Below, one piece after another: positions 23,737-32,713 of a stretch of DNA of 64,000 bases. The position numbers were made by a program, and so were the translations under genes. This stretch comes from Sellimonas caecigallum (lineage in GTDB: Bacteria > Bacillota > Clostridia > Lachnospirales > Lachnospiraceae): contig NZ_CP173660.1 of NCBI RefSeq assembly GCF_045038405.1, positions 930,001 to 994,000 on the forward strand, written 5' to 3'. Position 1 is the stretch's first letter; the number at the start of each line of letters is the position of its first letter. A model generated the notes under the pieces. It was not told the DNA's origin. It saw only the letters and a program-made list of their open reading frames with translations, and did not search any database.

Positions 23737-25272
23737 AATCGTTCCTGGTGGTTTACTTGTCAGATCATAAAATACCCGATTGACTCCTTTTACCTCATTG
23801 ATGATTCTGCTCATTACTTTCTGCAGTACCTCAAATGGGATTTCAGCTGCTTCAGCTGTCATGAAGTCAATAGTTTTTACTGCTCTAAGTGCCACTGCGT
23901 AGTCATAGGTTCTTTCATCCCCCATAACTCCTACAGAACGCATATTTGTGAGCGCTGCAAAGTACTGGTTGACTTCTCTTGCCAGTCCTGCGTTTGCAAT
24001 CTCTTCTCTGTAGATTGCGTCTGCATCCTGTACGATCCGCACTTTCTCAGCTGTAACTTCTCCGATGATACGGATTCCAAGTCCTGGTCCTGGGAATGGC
24101 TGACGGAAAACAAGATCTTCCGGAATGCCAAGCTCCAGTCCGACTTTACGGACTTCGTCTTTGAACAGATCGCGGAGTGGTTCGATGATTTCTTTGAAAT
24201 CAACATAGTCCGGAAGTCCTCCTACGTTGTGGTGGGATTTGATCACTGCGGATTCTCCGCCAAGACCACTCTCTACAACGTCCGGATAAATTGTTCCCTG
24301 TGCGAGGAAATCTACGGCACCGATTTTCTTTGCCTCTTCTTCAAACACACGGATGAATTCTTCTCCGATAATTTTGCGTTTCTGTTCCGGTTCTGTCACA
24401 CCTGCAAGTTTGTTATAATATCTCTCCTGTGCGTTGACACGGATGAAGTTCAGATCAAAGTTTCCTTCCGGTCCGAATACCGCTTCTACTTCATCTCCTT
24501 CATTTTTACGAAGAAGTCCATGATCTACGAACACGCATGTCAGCTGTTTTCCGATTGCTCTGGAAAGCAGTCCTGCCGCTACGGAAGAGTCAACACCACC
24601 GGACAATGCCAGCAGAACTTTGCCGTCTCCCACTTTTGTTCTGATGTCTGCAACTGCATTTTCAACGAAAGCATCCATCTTCCAGTCGCCTGAACATTCA
24701 CAGACGCCGCGCACGAAATTGTACAGCATCTCTTTTCCACGAACTGTATGAAGTACTTCTGGGTGGAACTGGATCGCGTACAGTTTTTTCTCTGCATTTT
24801 CAGCAGCTGCAACCGGACAGTCTGCTGTGTGCGCTGTGATCTCAAATCCCGGCGCAACCTGTGCGATATAATCAAAATGGCTCATCCAGCAGGTCGTAGC
24901 ATCTTCTACACCTTCAAACACTTTGGAATCTTTCTTATCAATCAAAACCTCGGTCTTTCCGTACTCTCTGACTTCTGCTTTTGTTACCTTTCCGCCAAGC
25001 ACATGCATCATCAGCTGTGCTCCATAGCAAAGCCCAAGTACCGGAATGCCAAGTTCAAACAATTCTTTTGTGTATGTCGGGGAATCTGCTTCATAACAGC
25101 TGTTTGGTCCGCCTGTCAAGATAATTCCCTTCGGATTCATTTCCTTTATCTTTTCAATATCAATACGATAGGAATAAATCTCGCAATATACATTACATTC
25201 ACGAACACGTCTTGCCACGAGCTGGTTATACTGACCGCCGAAGTCAAGAACAATCACTAATTCGTTTTTCAC
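23725..25272 (-). CDS. guaA: GMP synthase (glutamine-hydrolysing)
   Basis: Converts XMP, ATP and glutamine to GMP. 515 aa, complete. The class I glutamine amidotransferase domain (1-190) has the nucleophile in VLGLCYGAQLM and QFHPEVLHT (His/Glu). The ATP-pyrophosphatase domain has LALSGGVDSSVAAGLL (P-loop), and the C-terminal dimerization domain ends KPPGTIEFE. The start is GTG at 25272, chosen because AAGGAGG lies 8 nt upstream. The mobile element entered at the last codons without changing the protein end. Confidence 0.97.
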   Translation of the reverse strand: MKNELVIVLDFGGQYNQLVARRVRECNVYCEIYSYRIDIEKIKEMNPKGIILTGGPNSCYEADSPTYTKELFELGIPVLGLCYGAQLMMHVLGGKVTKAEVREYGKTEVLIDKKDSKVFEGVEDATTCWMSHFDYIAQVAPGFEITAHTADCPVAAAENAEKKLYAIQFHPEVLHTVRGKEMLYNFVRGVCECSGDWKMDAFVENAVADIRTKVGDGKVLLALSGGVDSSVAAGLLSRAIGKQLTCVFVDHGLLRKNEGDEVEAVFGPEGNFDLNFIRVNAQERYYNKLAGVTEPEQKRKIIGEEFIRVFEEEAKKIGAVDFLAQGTIYPDVVESGLGGESAVIKSHHNVGGLPDYVDFKEIIEPLRDLFKDEVRKVGLELGIPEDLVFRQPFPGPGLGIRIIGEVTAEKVRIVQDADAIYREEIANAGLAREVNQYFAALTNMRSVGVMGDERTYDYAVALRAVKTIDFMTAEAAEIPFEVLQKVMSRIINEVKGVNRVFYDLTSKPPGTIEFE

Positions 25273-25309
25273 GGGTTTTCCTCCTTATTTATCCTTTAGT
25301 GGTGTTTCT

Positions 25310-25338
25310 ATTATAAGATAGCCTTTCTCTATTTACAA
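25310..25338 (-). promoter_or_regulatory. Promoter of guaA
   Basis: On the minus strand, TTGTAA (25338-25333), a 17-bp spacer and TATAAT (25315-25310), 38 bp before the GTG start. Confidence 0.75.
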
Positions 25339-25407
25339 GTGCCTTTTCCCGAAATCGCCAAACTTCTGCTTTACAGGGCGGTTGCTTATATGCTTTTCTG
25401 TCCAAAA

Positions 25408-25446
25408 ACCAGAAAAACTGCGCCCCGTTTGCAAAAGGGCGCAGAC
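25408..25446 (-). terminator. Terminator of spoIIID
   Basis: CTGCGCCC (25418-25425) pairs with GGGCGCAG (25437-25444); on the minus strand GTTTTTCT follows. It lies 57 bp after the spoIIID stop. Confidence 0.8.
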
Positions 25447-25502
25447 AGTATGTCACTTATATACACTATTCCTACAATGCCAGCGGCATCTATCATCATT
25501 CA

Positions 25503-25760
25503 TTAATACAAATGTTTTCCCTTATACTTTTCCCGTGTGGCCAGCCCGCCGCGGATATGCCGCTCTGATTTGTTTACATCCAGCACTTTTCTCGCTTCAT
25601 TTGCCAGAGAGGCATTGATCTGGCGAAGCCGTTCGGTTACGTCTTTATGTATCGTACTCTTACTTACCCCGAACGCCTTTGCGGTCTGCCTCACTGTCGC
25701 ATTATGATCAATGATATAATGTGCAATCTCCACTGCCCTCTCTTCGATATATTCCTTCAT
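25503..25760 (-). CDS. spoIIID: Sporulation regulator SpoIIID
   Basis: Small mother-cell DNA-binding protein that tunes sigma-E genes and sigK during sporulation. 85 aa from ATG at 25760. The helix-turn-helix TVRQTAKAFGVSKSTIHKDVTERL is near residues 25-48, followed by the conserved INASLANEARKVLDVNKSERHIRGGLAT in separate parts. AGAGGAA precedes the start. It indicates that the host lineage forms spores. It is a single gene with its own terminator. Confidence 0.95.
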   Translation of the reverse strand: MKEYIEERAVEIAHYIIDHNATVRQTAKAFGVSKSTIHKDVTERLRQINASLANEARKVLDVNKSERHIRGGLATREKYKGKHLY

Positions 25761-25868
25761 AGAATTCCTCTGCACTCACTATTTTTACAATGTATGCAGA
25801 AAAATCAAGCCTTATTCATTTTCGTATGCCCGGTCATGGCAGGTTTGGAGTATAGTGTGTCATTTTCT

Positions 25869-27557
25869 TTAAAATCCTGCTTTGCGCAGCTCATCCATCA
25901 TAGCCGTTCGGCGATAATACATAGCACGCCATTTTTCTGCAATTTCTTTTGCCTTTTCTTTTCCATCCGGATATCCTTTGATTTTTTTCAAATATCGCAT
26001 CCATTCTTTATATCGTTTCCTGTCGCTGCTTCTTTCGGACTCTTTATATAAATATGAAATATAGATATCCCTTACCTGTTCCGGGTATATTTTCTTTAAC
26101 ACCTTTTCATATTCATCCAGCCTATATATGAACAATTCATTTTTCATATTTTCAAGCATTCGTTCATACAATCCTTCTGCTTCCATTAATGGATACTGAA
26201 TGTAATAATTCTTATTACTTTCCAATATCCGTTCTCGATATTTCCTCCATTCTTCATCTGTACAGATTGCTTTTAATTTATTTATATAAACTAAATCGTT
26301 CTGCGGACATTCAAAAATATAAAACAGCAGTTCTTTTTTATACGCCTTTTTATCGAAATGCTTTTCATATAAATCGATCAGTTGTTTGCTATATTCCGAA
26401 ATCAGTCCCGGATACCCAATATCCAGATTTTTGCTTTCCTGTAATATCTCAATCGCCTGATTTATATTTCCACAGGCAAGATTCTCCTGTATTTCCAGCT
26501 TTCTCACTGCCGAAAATTGTCGGTTTTTCTTTCGATACTCTTTAATTTCTTCATCAGAATAATTTAATTTTTTCATGATTTCCAACCGTTTTAATACATT
26601 ATCCTGATATCCATAATGCACACTCCATGTACTTCCACCATCTGTCGAAGACTTTTGTTTTTCTATCATTTCATCTAATGACTTCAGCTTTCGTTCTAAC
26701 ATTTCACGGTTCTGAAACTCATTCATCAGAAACTCCTCCATATAGTCTTCCATGTAGTCAATTACATATCCGCACCCCTGATGGCTGAGGAACCATGAGA
26801 ACAGTTTATTTTTTTCTTCATCATTACAGTTTTCCAATATTTTTTTCCACTTCTCATAACATATATCTGCAACATAAGAAGTTCCCCCATCGGAATCATC
26901 TATATCTATATTTCCGATTGTTTTAAAAACATAATTTGTCATCTCAAAAGCCTGCAAATAGCAGTTTCGTTCAATAAGCGTCTCTACATTTTCATTTAAA
27001 AAATCCTGCAGTGCAGATGTAAAATCCCATGCATTTCTGTAATCAATAAATCCACTTCGGTCCCCATACTGATATACAATATTATCCACTTCCTGTTTTA
27101 ACCGGTTCATCTGTTTTTCATCGATCCTTACCGCATATCTTGTCAAAATCATATTATAGATTTCATCATTTTGCTCAGCCAGTTCTTTTAAAAGTATACG
27201 CAACTCTTCTTCCGGAATTTTTTCAATCGTTTCTTCCAGTTCTTTACTTGCTCTTATTCTTCGCTCCATCCAGGTTTCTTCTATCTCATTTTCTTCCCCT
27301 TCTGTCTCTTCCATTTTATACAAGACGGCCGCCATATGTTTACAATAGTTACCATCTTCCGCATATGGGCAGGAACAGTACATATCACAAATGTTCCCCT
27401 CCTCTATCTCAATTTCCACTTCATAATCTTCTGTCCCCTCAACAATCGCCCGATATCCATTCTTTGTTTTCTGGAATTCTGTCACTGCCCCGTCATAGTA
27501 ATAATTTCTTCCTCGTTCTAAAATATGCTCCCGAAATAAATTTTTCCATCCCTTCAT
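25869..27557 (-). CDS. SWIM zinc-finger protein
   Basis: 562 aa, function unknown. The N-terminal SWIM finger has the CxCx(n)CxH pattern: MYCSCPYAEDGNYCKHMAAV near residues 58-77, thought to bind DNA or protein. A Glu-rich linker and a long helical repeat region follow, to the end. No catalytic motif is visible. Single gene, GGAGGAAAAATATT before the ATG. A frequent alternative in related proteins is a SWIM plus SNF2 helicase pair, but no helicase is adjacent here. Confidence 0.82.
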   Translation of the reverse strand: MKGWKNLFREHILERGRNYYYDGAVTEFQKTKNGYRAIVEGTEDYEVEIEIEEGNICDMYCSCPYAEDGNYCKHMAAVLYKMEETEGEENEIEETWMERRIRASKELEETIEKIPEEELRILLKELAEQNDEIYNMILTRYAVRIDEKQMNRLKQEVDNIVYQYGDRSGFIDYRNAWDFTSALQDFLNENVETLIERNCYLQAFEMTNYVFKTIGNIDIDDSDGGTSYVADICYEKWKKILENCNDEEKNKLFSWFLSHQGCGYVIDYMEDYMEEFLMNEFQNREMLERKLKSLDEMIEKQKSSTDGGSTWSVHYGYQDNVLKRLEIMKKLNYSDEEIKEYRKKNRQFSAVRKLEIQENLACGNINQAIEILQESKNLDIGYPGLISEYSKQLIDLYEKHFDKKAYKKELLFYIFECPQNDLVYINKLKAICTDEEWRKYRERILESNKNYYIQYPLMEAEGLYERMLENMKNELFIYRLDEYEKVLKKIYPEQVRDIYISYLYKESERSSDRKRYKEWMRYLKKIKGYPDGKEKAKEIAEKWRAMYYRRTAMMDELRKAGF

Positions 27558-27626
27558 AATATTTTTCCTCCGATTGCAAATGGCTACTTTTAGTATAGCA
27601 TCTCTTTAACATTCATAAAAGAAAAA

Positions 27627-27649
27627 CAGCCTTACCCGGCTGCTTTCTT
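27627..27649 (-). terminator. Terminator of the bile salt hydrolase operon
   Basis: On the minus strand GCAGCC and GGCTGT arms around a GGGTAA loop are followed by TTTTTC. It lies about 130 bp after the last gene of that operon. Confidence 0.65.
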
Positions 27650-27774
27650 ACATTAACCTCTTTCTATTTCCTACTATTATCCATACAGGATTTTCTATTT
27701 TGTTACCATCATATGTATGGTATTTTTGCTTGCTCCAAACACTGATAAACCAATATGAAAAATACAAATCAAAA

Positions 27775-28494
27775 TCAGAACGGCAGATCGTCGTCTTCGT
27801 CCCAGTCGTCGTCAAAATCATCGCCGAATGCCAGATCGTCGTCCAGATCAAAGTATTTCTTAAACTGCTCATCGTACTGATCGATCTTTTTGTTCAGCTT
27901 ACGGGCTGCCTCCTGATTCCCCATTGCCTCATAAAGTTTGACTGCGGCGTTGAAAAGCGGGACATTCTTGTCCTCACATACAGACTCTTCATTTAGCAGG
28001 CGTTGTGCTCTTTCTTCTGCTTCTTCCAGTTCATCTGCTGCTATCTGTGCGTAGATCAGAGCTGCTTCCACAAGCGGGTTGTCCGGTTCTTCCTTCTCCC
28101 AGTCTTTTGCGTAGCGGATTGCATCTGCTTCCATTCCCTGGTCCAAAAAAGAGCAGACAATGCGAAAACGCAATTCGGACGGGCTGTCTTCTTCCCAGCA
28201 GAAGGTATCCATAAGTTTTTTGCAGACCGTGCGCAGATCTTGATGCCGCCCGTTGATATCAAGTTCATCCATGTAGTCTTCGATCCAGCCCTGAATATCA
28301 TACTGATAGTCTGTCTCTTCATCCAGAAGGAAGAGTTCTTTTGCATAATCCGGATCCTTCTCCCTTCCGGACTGTATGATCTCCATCAGTGTAGCGAACC
28401 CTTTATCCCAAATACCGGTGTCTTTCTTTTCCTGAATCATGCCAATATAGCATTCCCCTGTGATCTCATCAAACTTCTTCCATAAATTTTTCAT
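27775..28494 (-). CDS. Hypothetical helical-repeat protein with acidic tail
   Basis: 239 aa, not assigned to a named family. The centre has TPR-like helix pairs (EADAIRYAKDWEKEEPDNPLV, ELEEAEERAQRLL), and the C-terminus is an Asp-rich tail (DLDDDLAFGDDFDDDWDEDD). No signal peptide or membrane segment. It starts 1 bp after the bile salt hydrolase stop with AGAGGAATTGAG before ATG, so it is cotranscribed. Acidic tails like this often mediate protein contacts; the partner is unknown. Confidence 0.72.
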   Translation of the reverse strand: MKNLWKKFDEITGECYIGMIQEKKDTGIWDKGFATLMEIIQSGREKDPDYAKELFLLDEETDYQYDIQGWIEDYMDELDINGRHQDLRTVCKKLMDTFCWEEDSPSELRFRIVCSFLDQGMEADAIRYAKDWEKEEPDNPLVEAALIYAQIAADELEEAEERAQRLLNEESVCEDKNVPLFNAAVKLYEAMGNQEAARKLNKKIDQYDEQFKKYFDLDDDLAFGDDFDDDWDEDDDLPF

Positions 28495-28495
28495 C

Positions 28496-29512
28496 TCAAT
28501 TCCTCTTTTCTTGATTGTTCTTTGTCATTTTATTTCTTTCGTTTATCTGTCGGATACTCTGGCAGCGATCCAGTTTGTAACAGATAAGCGCGCTCTGTTC
28601 CAGATCTTCTCCTCCGAGGCCTACCGCCTGGATCTGATTGTTCTCATATGTTTTATAATAGTAGATTCCTCTTTCCGTTCCTGCACACGAAGAGTAAGTC
28701 GTCACATCGCAGTGTCCTTTTTCGGTGCGGACTGCTCCTTTTACCATGCCTACCTGATCCAGTATGTGAAAACACTGGGTCACGTTTGCGGTTTCCTCTT
28801 TTGCACACACAGACGTTTCTTTCAAAAATACTGTCCGCACAAATCTGGATGCGGGAGATGCATCCCCCGGAAGCCCCATTCCTCCCATGCCCTGTCCGTA
28901 TGCCTTCAGTCCGATCCGGCGGGACATGCGGTTCTCCGGGTAGGATGCCGTGACATTCAGATAATTTTGCAGATTTATCTCATGATATGGAAACGGTGGG
29001 TTGTTTGTCAGGACTCCGTATGGATTTTCATAGATTCGAAGTCCTTCTTCCATAGGTTCCAGCACGAGACATTTTTCCTTATCCGCCAGCATCCAATGAA
29101 GCGGTGCCGAAGGTACGTTTTGGTCAAACCACGCATCTGTGATGTTTGTCTGCCTCAGAAGGATTTCCGCTTCCCCGACCGTGGCACAAGAGGAAAGTAT
29201 CCACGAGATCAGCTCAAAAGACGCTACATTTTTGGCTCCTTCCTTTTCCTTCTGATAGCAGGCATTGCCCGGAAAATTGAGGCCGGCCATACAAAGTCCC
29301 TTCTCGTTCATAGCATCTGCATAAAGGGGCGTGTCTCTCAGTACGGTGGCCATTCCCACCATGGCGTAATGCCTCCCGGCGCTTCCCTGACTTTTCCAGA
29401 CAAACGGATAGTTCCTGGGAGTAATGACAACCTGCTCTCCAAAGGAATATTCCAAATCCAGATTTCTGCCAAAGTAGAATCCTCCGTTTTCAAATTTCAG
29501 GCAAGTGCACAT
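28496..29512 (-). CDS. bsh: Bile salt hydrolase (choloylglycine hydrolase family)
   Basis: Ntn hydrolase that cleaves glycine or taurine from conjugated bile salts, or a related linear amide. 338 aa. After Met removal Cys2 is the nucleophile (MCTCLKF). FGRNLDLEYSF supplies Arg16 and Asp19, GLNFPGNA the Asn of the substrate pocket, GVLTNNPPF a second Asn, and GMGLPGDASPASRFVR the catalytic Arg segment. The overall pattern is that of gut bile salt hydrolases, though penicillin acylases share it, so the substrate is inferred. GAAGGGAGG precedes the start. Operon with the metallophosphoesterase upstream and the repeat protein downstream. Confidence 0.9.
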   Translation of the reverse strand: MCTCLKFENGGFYFGRNLDLEYSFGEQVVITPRNYPFVWKSQGSAGRHYAMVGMATVLRDTPLYADAMNEKGLCMAGLNFPGNACYQKEKEGAKNVASFELISWILSSCATVGEAEILLRQTNITDAWFDQNVPSAPLHWMLADKEKCLVLEPMEEGLRIYENPYGVLTNNPPFPYHEINLQNYLNVTASYPENRMSRRIGLKAYGQGMGGMGLPGDASPASRFVRTVFLKETSVCAKEETANVTQCFHILDQVGMVKGAVRTEKGHCDVTTYSSCAGTERGIYYYKTYENNQIQAVGLGGEDLEQSALICYKLDRCQSIRQINERNKMTKNNQEKRN

Positions 29513-29559
29513 TTTCCTGCCTCCCTTCGTTACATACGATTTTCAATCTGTTCCATGAG

Positions 29560-30231
29560 CTATTTTGCTTTTTCTCCTCTGTTTTTACTATACCATTCTT
29601 CCTCTTTTTCTTCCAGCTTTTGCCTTCTTTGTCTGTCAAAAAAAATCCATTCATCCAGAGTAAGGGGCTCATAGTCCGAAAACTGGCAGAAGCAGTTGAT
29701 CATCTGGCAGGGAATGCCGTCTTCCTGTCCGGTCTTGAAATCTGTCCTTCGGATGTTCCTTGTCTGCTTCTGAAACATATCTATCAGACGTTCATCCATA
29801 CTGTCGTGGACATGTCCGTAGAGCATGTATGTCCTGGGATTCCCACGTTCATCCCTTCTGTACTGGCCGTTATAACAGAAGATGGGATAATGGCTCAGGA
29901 TCACTTTTCTCCTGTTGTCCTTCATCTCCGCGTATGGTTTGATCCATACAAACCGGTTTCTGTCAAACCCGGGATTATCCAGGTAATGATCATGGTTCCC
30001 CTCGATCAGATACAGCCTCCCGTGGAGCTTTCTGAGCAGGGCATTCGTCTTTTCTCCCTTTTCCTCTGAGAAATCCCCCAGTATCACGACTTCATCATTT
30101 GGGCGCACTTTTCGGTTCCATCTTTGGATCATATATGCATTCATTTCCTCTGCATCCGCAAATCCGCGCTTGTCCATCTTCTCATTCAGTATCGTACTGA
30201 AAAAATGACAGTCTGCTATATAATATCTCAT
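29560..30231 (-). CDS. Calcineurin-like metallophosphoesterase
   Basis: 223 aa cytoplasmic phosphoesterase with two metals. Motifs: MRYYIADCHFF (the DxH of block I is present as Asp-Cys-His), VVILGDFSEE (Gly-Asp), LIEGNHDHYL (GNHD), ILSHYPIF and LYGHVHDSM (GHxH). The substrate is unknown. It is the first gene of a minus-strand run with the bile salt hydrolase 47 bp downstream. AAAGGGAACAAC precedes the start. The insertion sequence at 30328 lies about 100 bp upstream and may affect its promoter. Confidence 0.88.
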   Translation of the reverse strand: MRYYIADCHFFSTILNEKMDKRGFADAEEMNAYMIQRWNRKVRPNDEVVILGDFSEEKGEKTNALLRKLHGRLYLIEGNHDHYLDNPGFDRNRFVWIKPYAEMKDNRRKVILSHYPIFCYNGQYRRDERGNPRTYMLYGHVHDSMDERLIDMFQKQTRNIRRTDFKTGQEDGIPCQMINCFCQFSDYEPLTLDEWIFFDRQRRQKLEEKEEEWYSKNRGEKAK

Positions 30232-30327
30232 GTTGTTCCCTTTCTATACATCATATCTGCATCTTGCAGTTTCATACTTTTTCTTGCACTCTTCTGCTGT
30301 CCATATTACAATAAAAATAGTTATTAT

Positions 30328-32120
30328 GATCTCTCGGAATCCTGAGTGATCACAGCCAGCAGACGCTGGCGTTGAACTTTGAAAAGTAAATATTATCTAA
30401 AAAGTGAAAAATAGACATGCTGAAATAGACATAGCTGTCGCTATATCTGGAAAAATGCGATATAATAATCAAGGATCATGCTACTTCCAAAATCAACTTA
30501 CGTAATGGAGATTCGAAAGGCAGATCCCATGCATCAAGATGTTGCAGCATCATGATGTGATAGAGGCGGCAGTACCACATCTTAGTAGAGCGGTGTCTGC
30601 CGCTTTCTAATTGAAAGTCTATTTTCTCACGTTTATTGGAACGTTCTGCCGAAGTCCGGGCATTGAATTCCTTTTTCCACTCCTTCGTGTCACGGGGCGG
30701 GAAGTTAATCAGTCTTGGGTTGTCTTTCATAGCCAGATGGACTGTCCTGCCATACTTGGAATCCGAGCAGGGATGTGTGCAGGAACAGCCGTATTTCCGG
30801 CTGGCCAGAGGACAGCGGAATTTCAGCCTCCCCTTGGAAGGCTCCGAACCGTCATGACGCATTTTTCTTCCCGCTTTACAAACGGGAACGCCATCTTCAC
30901 CGATGGTAAGATCATTTTTATATTTTACTTTGACGCCTCGCTTTACATTCAGGTCGATAAAGGGCTGGATGTGGTTCTTGCGGCAGTAAATGTAATAAGG
31001 CATCGCATCATGAGCGGAATCCAGAATCCATTTGTTGATATGAAGTTCAGGAAGGAAAGCTCTCATCCGGAACCAGGTTTCCAGGAATCCATGGGAATCA
31101 TGTTTTGAGGCAGGATTCAACAGAGGGAAAACAGGAAGGTCGCTTTCCGAGTGGGCAGCGACAAGCATATATAAGTCGTAACCGAAATAAAAGCGGTCTC
31201 TGGAAGAATCCCATCCAATATCGCAGTCAGGCTGGGAAAAGAAACGGTCACAGGAACAATCCGTGATTCCTTTTTCCGAACAGTTGCAGGCAGGATGCTT
31301 GCGCTCCCTTGCGGAAGTGACAACAGGAGTTCCGTCACCGGCGAGGGAAAGAGCGGAAGGATCAATCAGACCTTTAGCTATGGACTGACTCAGGAATTCC
31401 CGATGATAGATCTTAAACAGGGAAGAATAGGGCTGGTCATCTAATACAAAAGAGGTTGTTTCCAACTGCTCCAGTAACTGATCAACGGAAACCTTTTCGA
31501 CAGGTTCGGCTTTCGTACCTTTATGAGCAGGCTTTTTAATCCTTTTGTCTTTTGCAGGACGCAAATGGGAAGACAGATTGGAATCTTCAGAATCCCAAAG
31601 TCGGCTGAGGAAATCATAAAAGGTACCGACGCCGGGAGTATCGCCGAATTCAAAACCGCTGAGGATTGCATAAAGGGGATTGATCTTCAACTGAGCAGCC
31701 CAGTCTGTCAGGGAATGGACCTTGAAATCAATAGACAGCAGATAAGAGCGCTGCATACAGGAAGGGGTTCTAGGCTTAGGGCCAAAGACAGAGTATTTCG
31801 AACGTAGAAGTTCATCCGTATAAGAAAGATCAAGATTCCAGAAACGTTCGATGATATCCCAGGTAGCCCGTGAAAAGGCATCTGGATCCGGATAATATTT
31901 ACGAAGATTTGTAACAACAAAGTTTTGATAGGCGGCATGCCCGCCAGGATTAACAGGTAACAAAAAAATCGCCTCCAGTCGAAAGAAATAAAATATATTC
32001 AATCGGCTTCGCCGCAAATTTTGGGCGATTTGTCAAGTGTTTTTGGCAAAAAAAGTGGGGGATTTTAATAAAAAAGGAATCCAAACCCCTTATAAATCAA
32101 GGGATTAAGATTCCGAGAGA
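30328..32120 (-). mobile_element. DDE insertion sequence with 7-bp target duplication
   Basis: The inverted repeat ATCTCTCGGAATC (30329-30341) is matched by GATTCCGAGAGAT (32109-32121). TTATTAT flanks both sides (30321-30327 and 32121-32127), giving a target duplication of about 7 bp that overlaps the repeat end by one base. The element carries one transposase. Its right end lies 27 bp before the start codon of the 32148 gene. Confidence 0.82.
30476..31963 (-). CDS. IS transposase (DDE type, IS1182/ISNCY-like)
   Basis: About 495 aa transposase. Candidate DDE region: LSLAGDGTPVVTSA (first Asp), WILDSAHDAMPYYIYC (second Asp near mid-protein) and a C-terminal KIDFQLESGRHRS with the Glu. Cys-rich segments (HPACNCSEKGITDCSCD, CPLASRKYGCSCTHPCSDSK) look like zinc sites. 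The likely start is TTG at 31963 because GGAGG lies 8 nt upstream; the frame stays open to a TTG at 32017. The family label is tentative. The gene is complete. Confidence 0.85.
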   Translation of the reverse strand: MLPVNPGGHAAYQNFVVTNLRKYYPDPDAFSRATWDIIERFWNLDLSYTDELLRSKYSVFGPKPRTPSCMQRSYLLSIDFKVHSLTDWAAQLKINPLYAILSGFEFGDTPGVGTFYDFLSRLWDSEDSNLSSHLRPAKDKRIKKPAHKGTKAEPVEKVSVDQLLEQLETTSFVLDDQPYSSLFKIYHREFLSQSIAKGLIDPSALSLAGDGTPVVTSARERKHPACNCSEKGITDCSCDRFFSQPDCDIGWDSSRDRFYFGYDLYMLVAAHSESDLPVFPLLNPASKHDSHGFLETWFRMRAFLPELHINKWILDSAHDAMPYYIYCRKNHIQPFIDLNVKRGVKVKYKNDLTIGEDGVPVCKAGRKMRHDGSEPSKGRLKFRCPLASRKYGCSCTHPCSDSKYGRTVHLAMKDNPRLINFPPRDTKEWKKEFNARTSAERSNKREKIDFQLESGRHRSTKMWYCRLYHIMMLQHLDAWDLPFESPLRKLILEVA

Positions 32121-32147
32121 TTATTATTTTTAAAGGAGGTTTTCCAA

Positions 32148-32486
32148 ATGTCAGATTTACCGAATTCTTTTGACGCATCAGACTGGGAACTGTCTGATGA
32201 TTTTTATACAGAAAACGCGGAGCAAAAAGAACTTCGCCTGGAGGATTTTATGATTCCGGAGGAAGAACACTCTTCTTCTCCAACAGATTTTGAGGATCCG
32301 GAACTTGCCAAAGTTGTTTCTGACGTGCAGCGCGTGCTGGATATCTATTCCCAGGGGCTTGATATCGCCGGAATCGCGGAAAAACTTTGTCTGGACACAG
32401 AATATATCCACACGATCCTCTACTGTGCACAAGGTTTTGCGGAAGATGATCCCATCGCCGTGGCTCGCCTTGTCATGATGTCATAA
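32148..32486 (+). CDS. Hypothetical acidic protein
   Basis: 112 aa, unrecognised. The N-terminal half is acidic and disordered-looking (DASDWELSDDFYTENAEQ, PEEEHSSSPTDFEDPE). The C-terminal half has helices resembling a helix-turn-helix (YSQGLDIAGIAEKLCLDTEYIHTILYCAQG). A regulator with a DNA-binding tail is possible but unproven. AAAGGAGG lies about 9 nt before ATG. The promoter region upstream is occupied by the insertion sequence, so it may be silenced or driven from the element. Confidence 0.65.
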   Translation: MSDLPNSFDASDWELSDDFYTENAEQKELRLEDFMIPEEEHSSSPTDFEDPELAKVVSDVQRVLDIYSQGLDIAGIAEKLCLDTEYIHTILYCAQGFAEDDPIAVARLVMMS

Positions 32487-32490
32487 CCCC

Positions 32491-32519
32491 TTGACAAAAG
32501 GTTTCCGCTCCGATATAAT
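32491..32519 (+). promoter_or_regulatory. Consensus sigma-70 promoter of the CorC leader
   Basis: TTGACA (32491-32496), exactly 17 bp, TATAAT (32514-32519). Both boxes are perfect. Transcription would start about 280 bp before the transporter gene, giving a long leader RNA. Confidence 0.88.
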
Positions 32520-32572
32520 CAAGACAGTGCACATAGATGCAACTATTTTAGAAAGGATGAAAAGACAATTTT

Positions 32573-32713
32573 ATGGACGACTCAAGCGACAGTGATTCTG
32601 AGCATCATAATTTTGTAAAATCTCATATAGATACGGATATAAGGTATAGTCTGCCGTTCCATGGGACAGCGGGCTATGCCTTTTTGCGTATTTTTATACG
32701 GCTTCGGAGGTAA
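32573..32713 (+). CDS. Candidate acidic leader peptide upstream of the CorC/CNNM gene
   Basis: 46-codon frame starting MDDSSDSDSEHHNF and ending FLRIFIRLRR. The first ten residues are almost all Asp, Ser and Glu, and the tail is basic. The GAAAGGATG site is rather far (about 15 nt), and an overlapping 12-codon frame at 32557 (MKRQFYGRLKRQ) competes, so translation is unproven. The terminator-type hairpin lies inside codons 24-36. Acidic N-terminal leaders can destabilise ribosomes at low Mg2+ in other bacteria. Here that could couple Mg2+ to the hairpin; this is inference. Confidence 0.4.
   Translation: MDDSSDSDSEHHNFVKSHIDTDIRYSLPFHGTAGYAFLRIFIRLRR
32643..32686 (+). terminator. Strong hairpin with U-tract in the CorC leader
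   Basis: GGTATAGTCTGCCGTTCC (32643-32660) pairs almost fully with GGGACAGCGGGCTATGCC (32663-32680), one mismatch and some G-U pairs, followed by TTTTTG. It looks like an intrinsic terminator in front of the transporter gene, so it is either an attenuator or the end of a short RNA. GTCTGCCGT could alternatively pair with ACGGCAGAC at 32723-32731. Confidence 0.65.
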
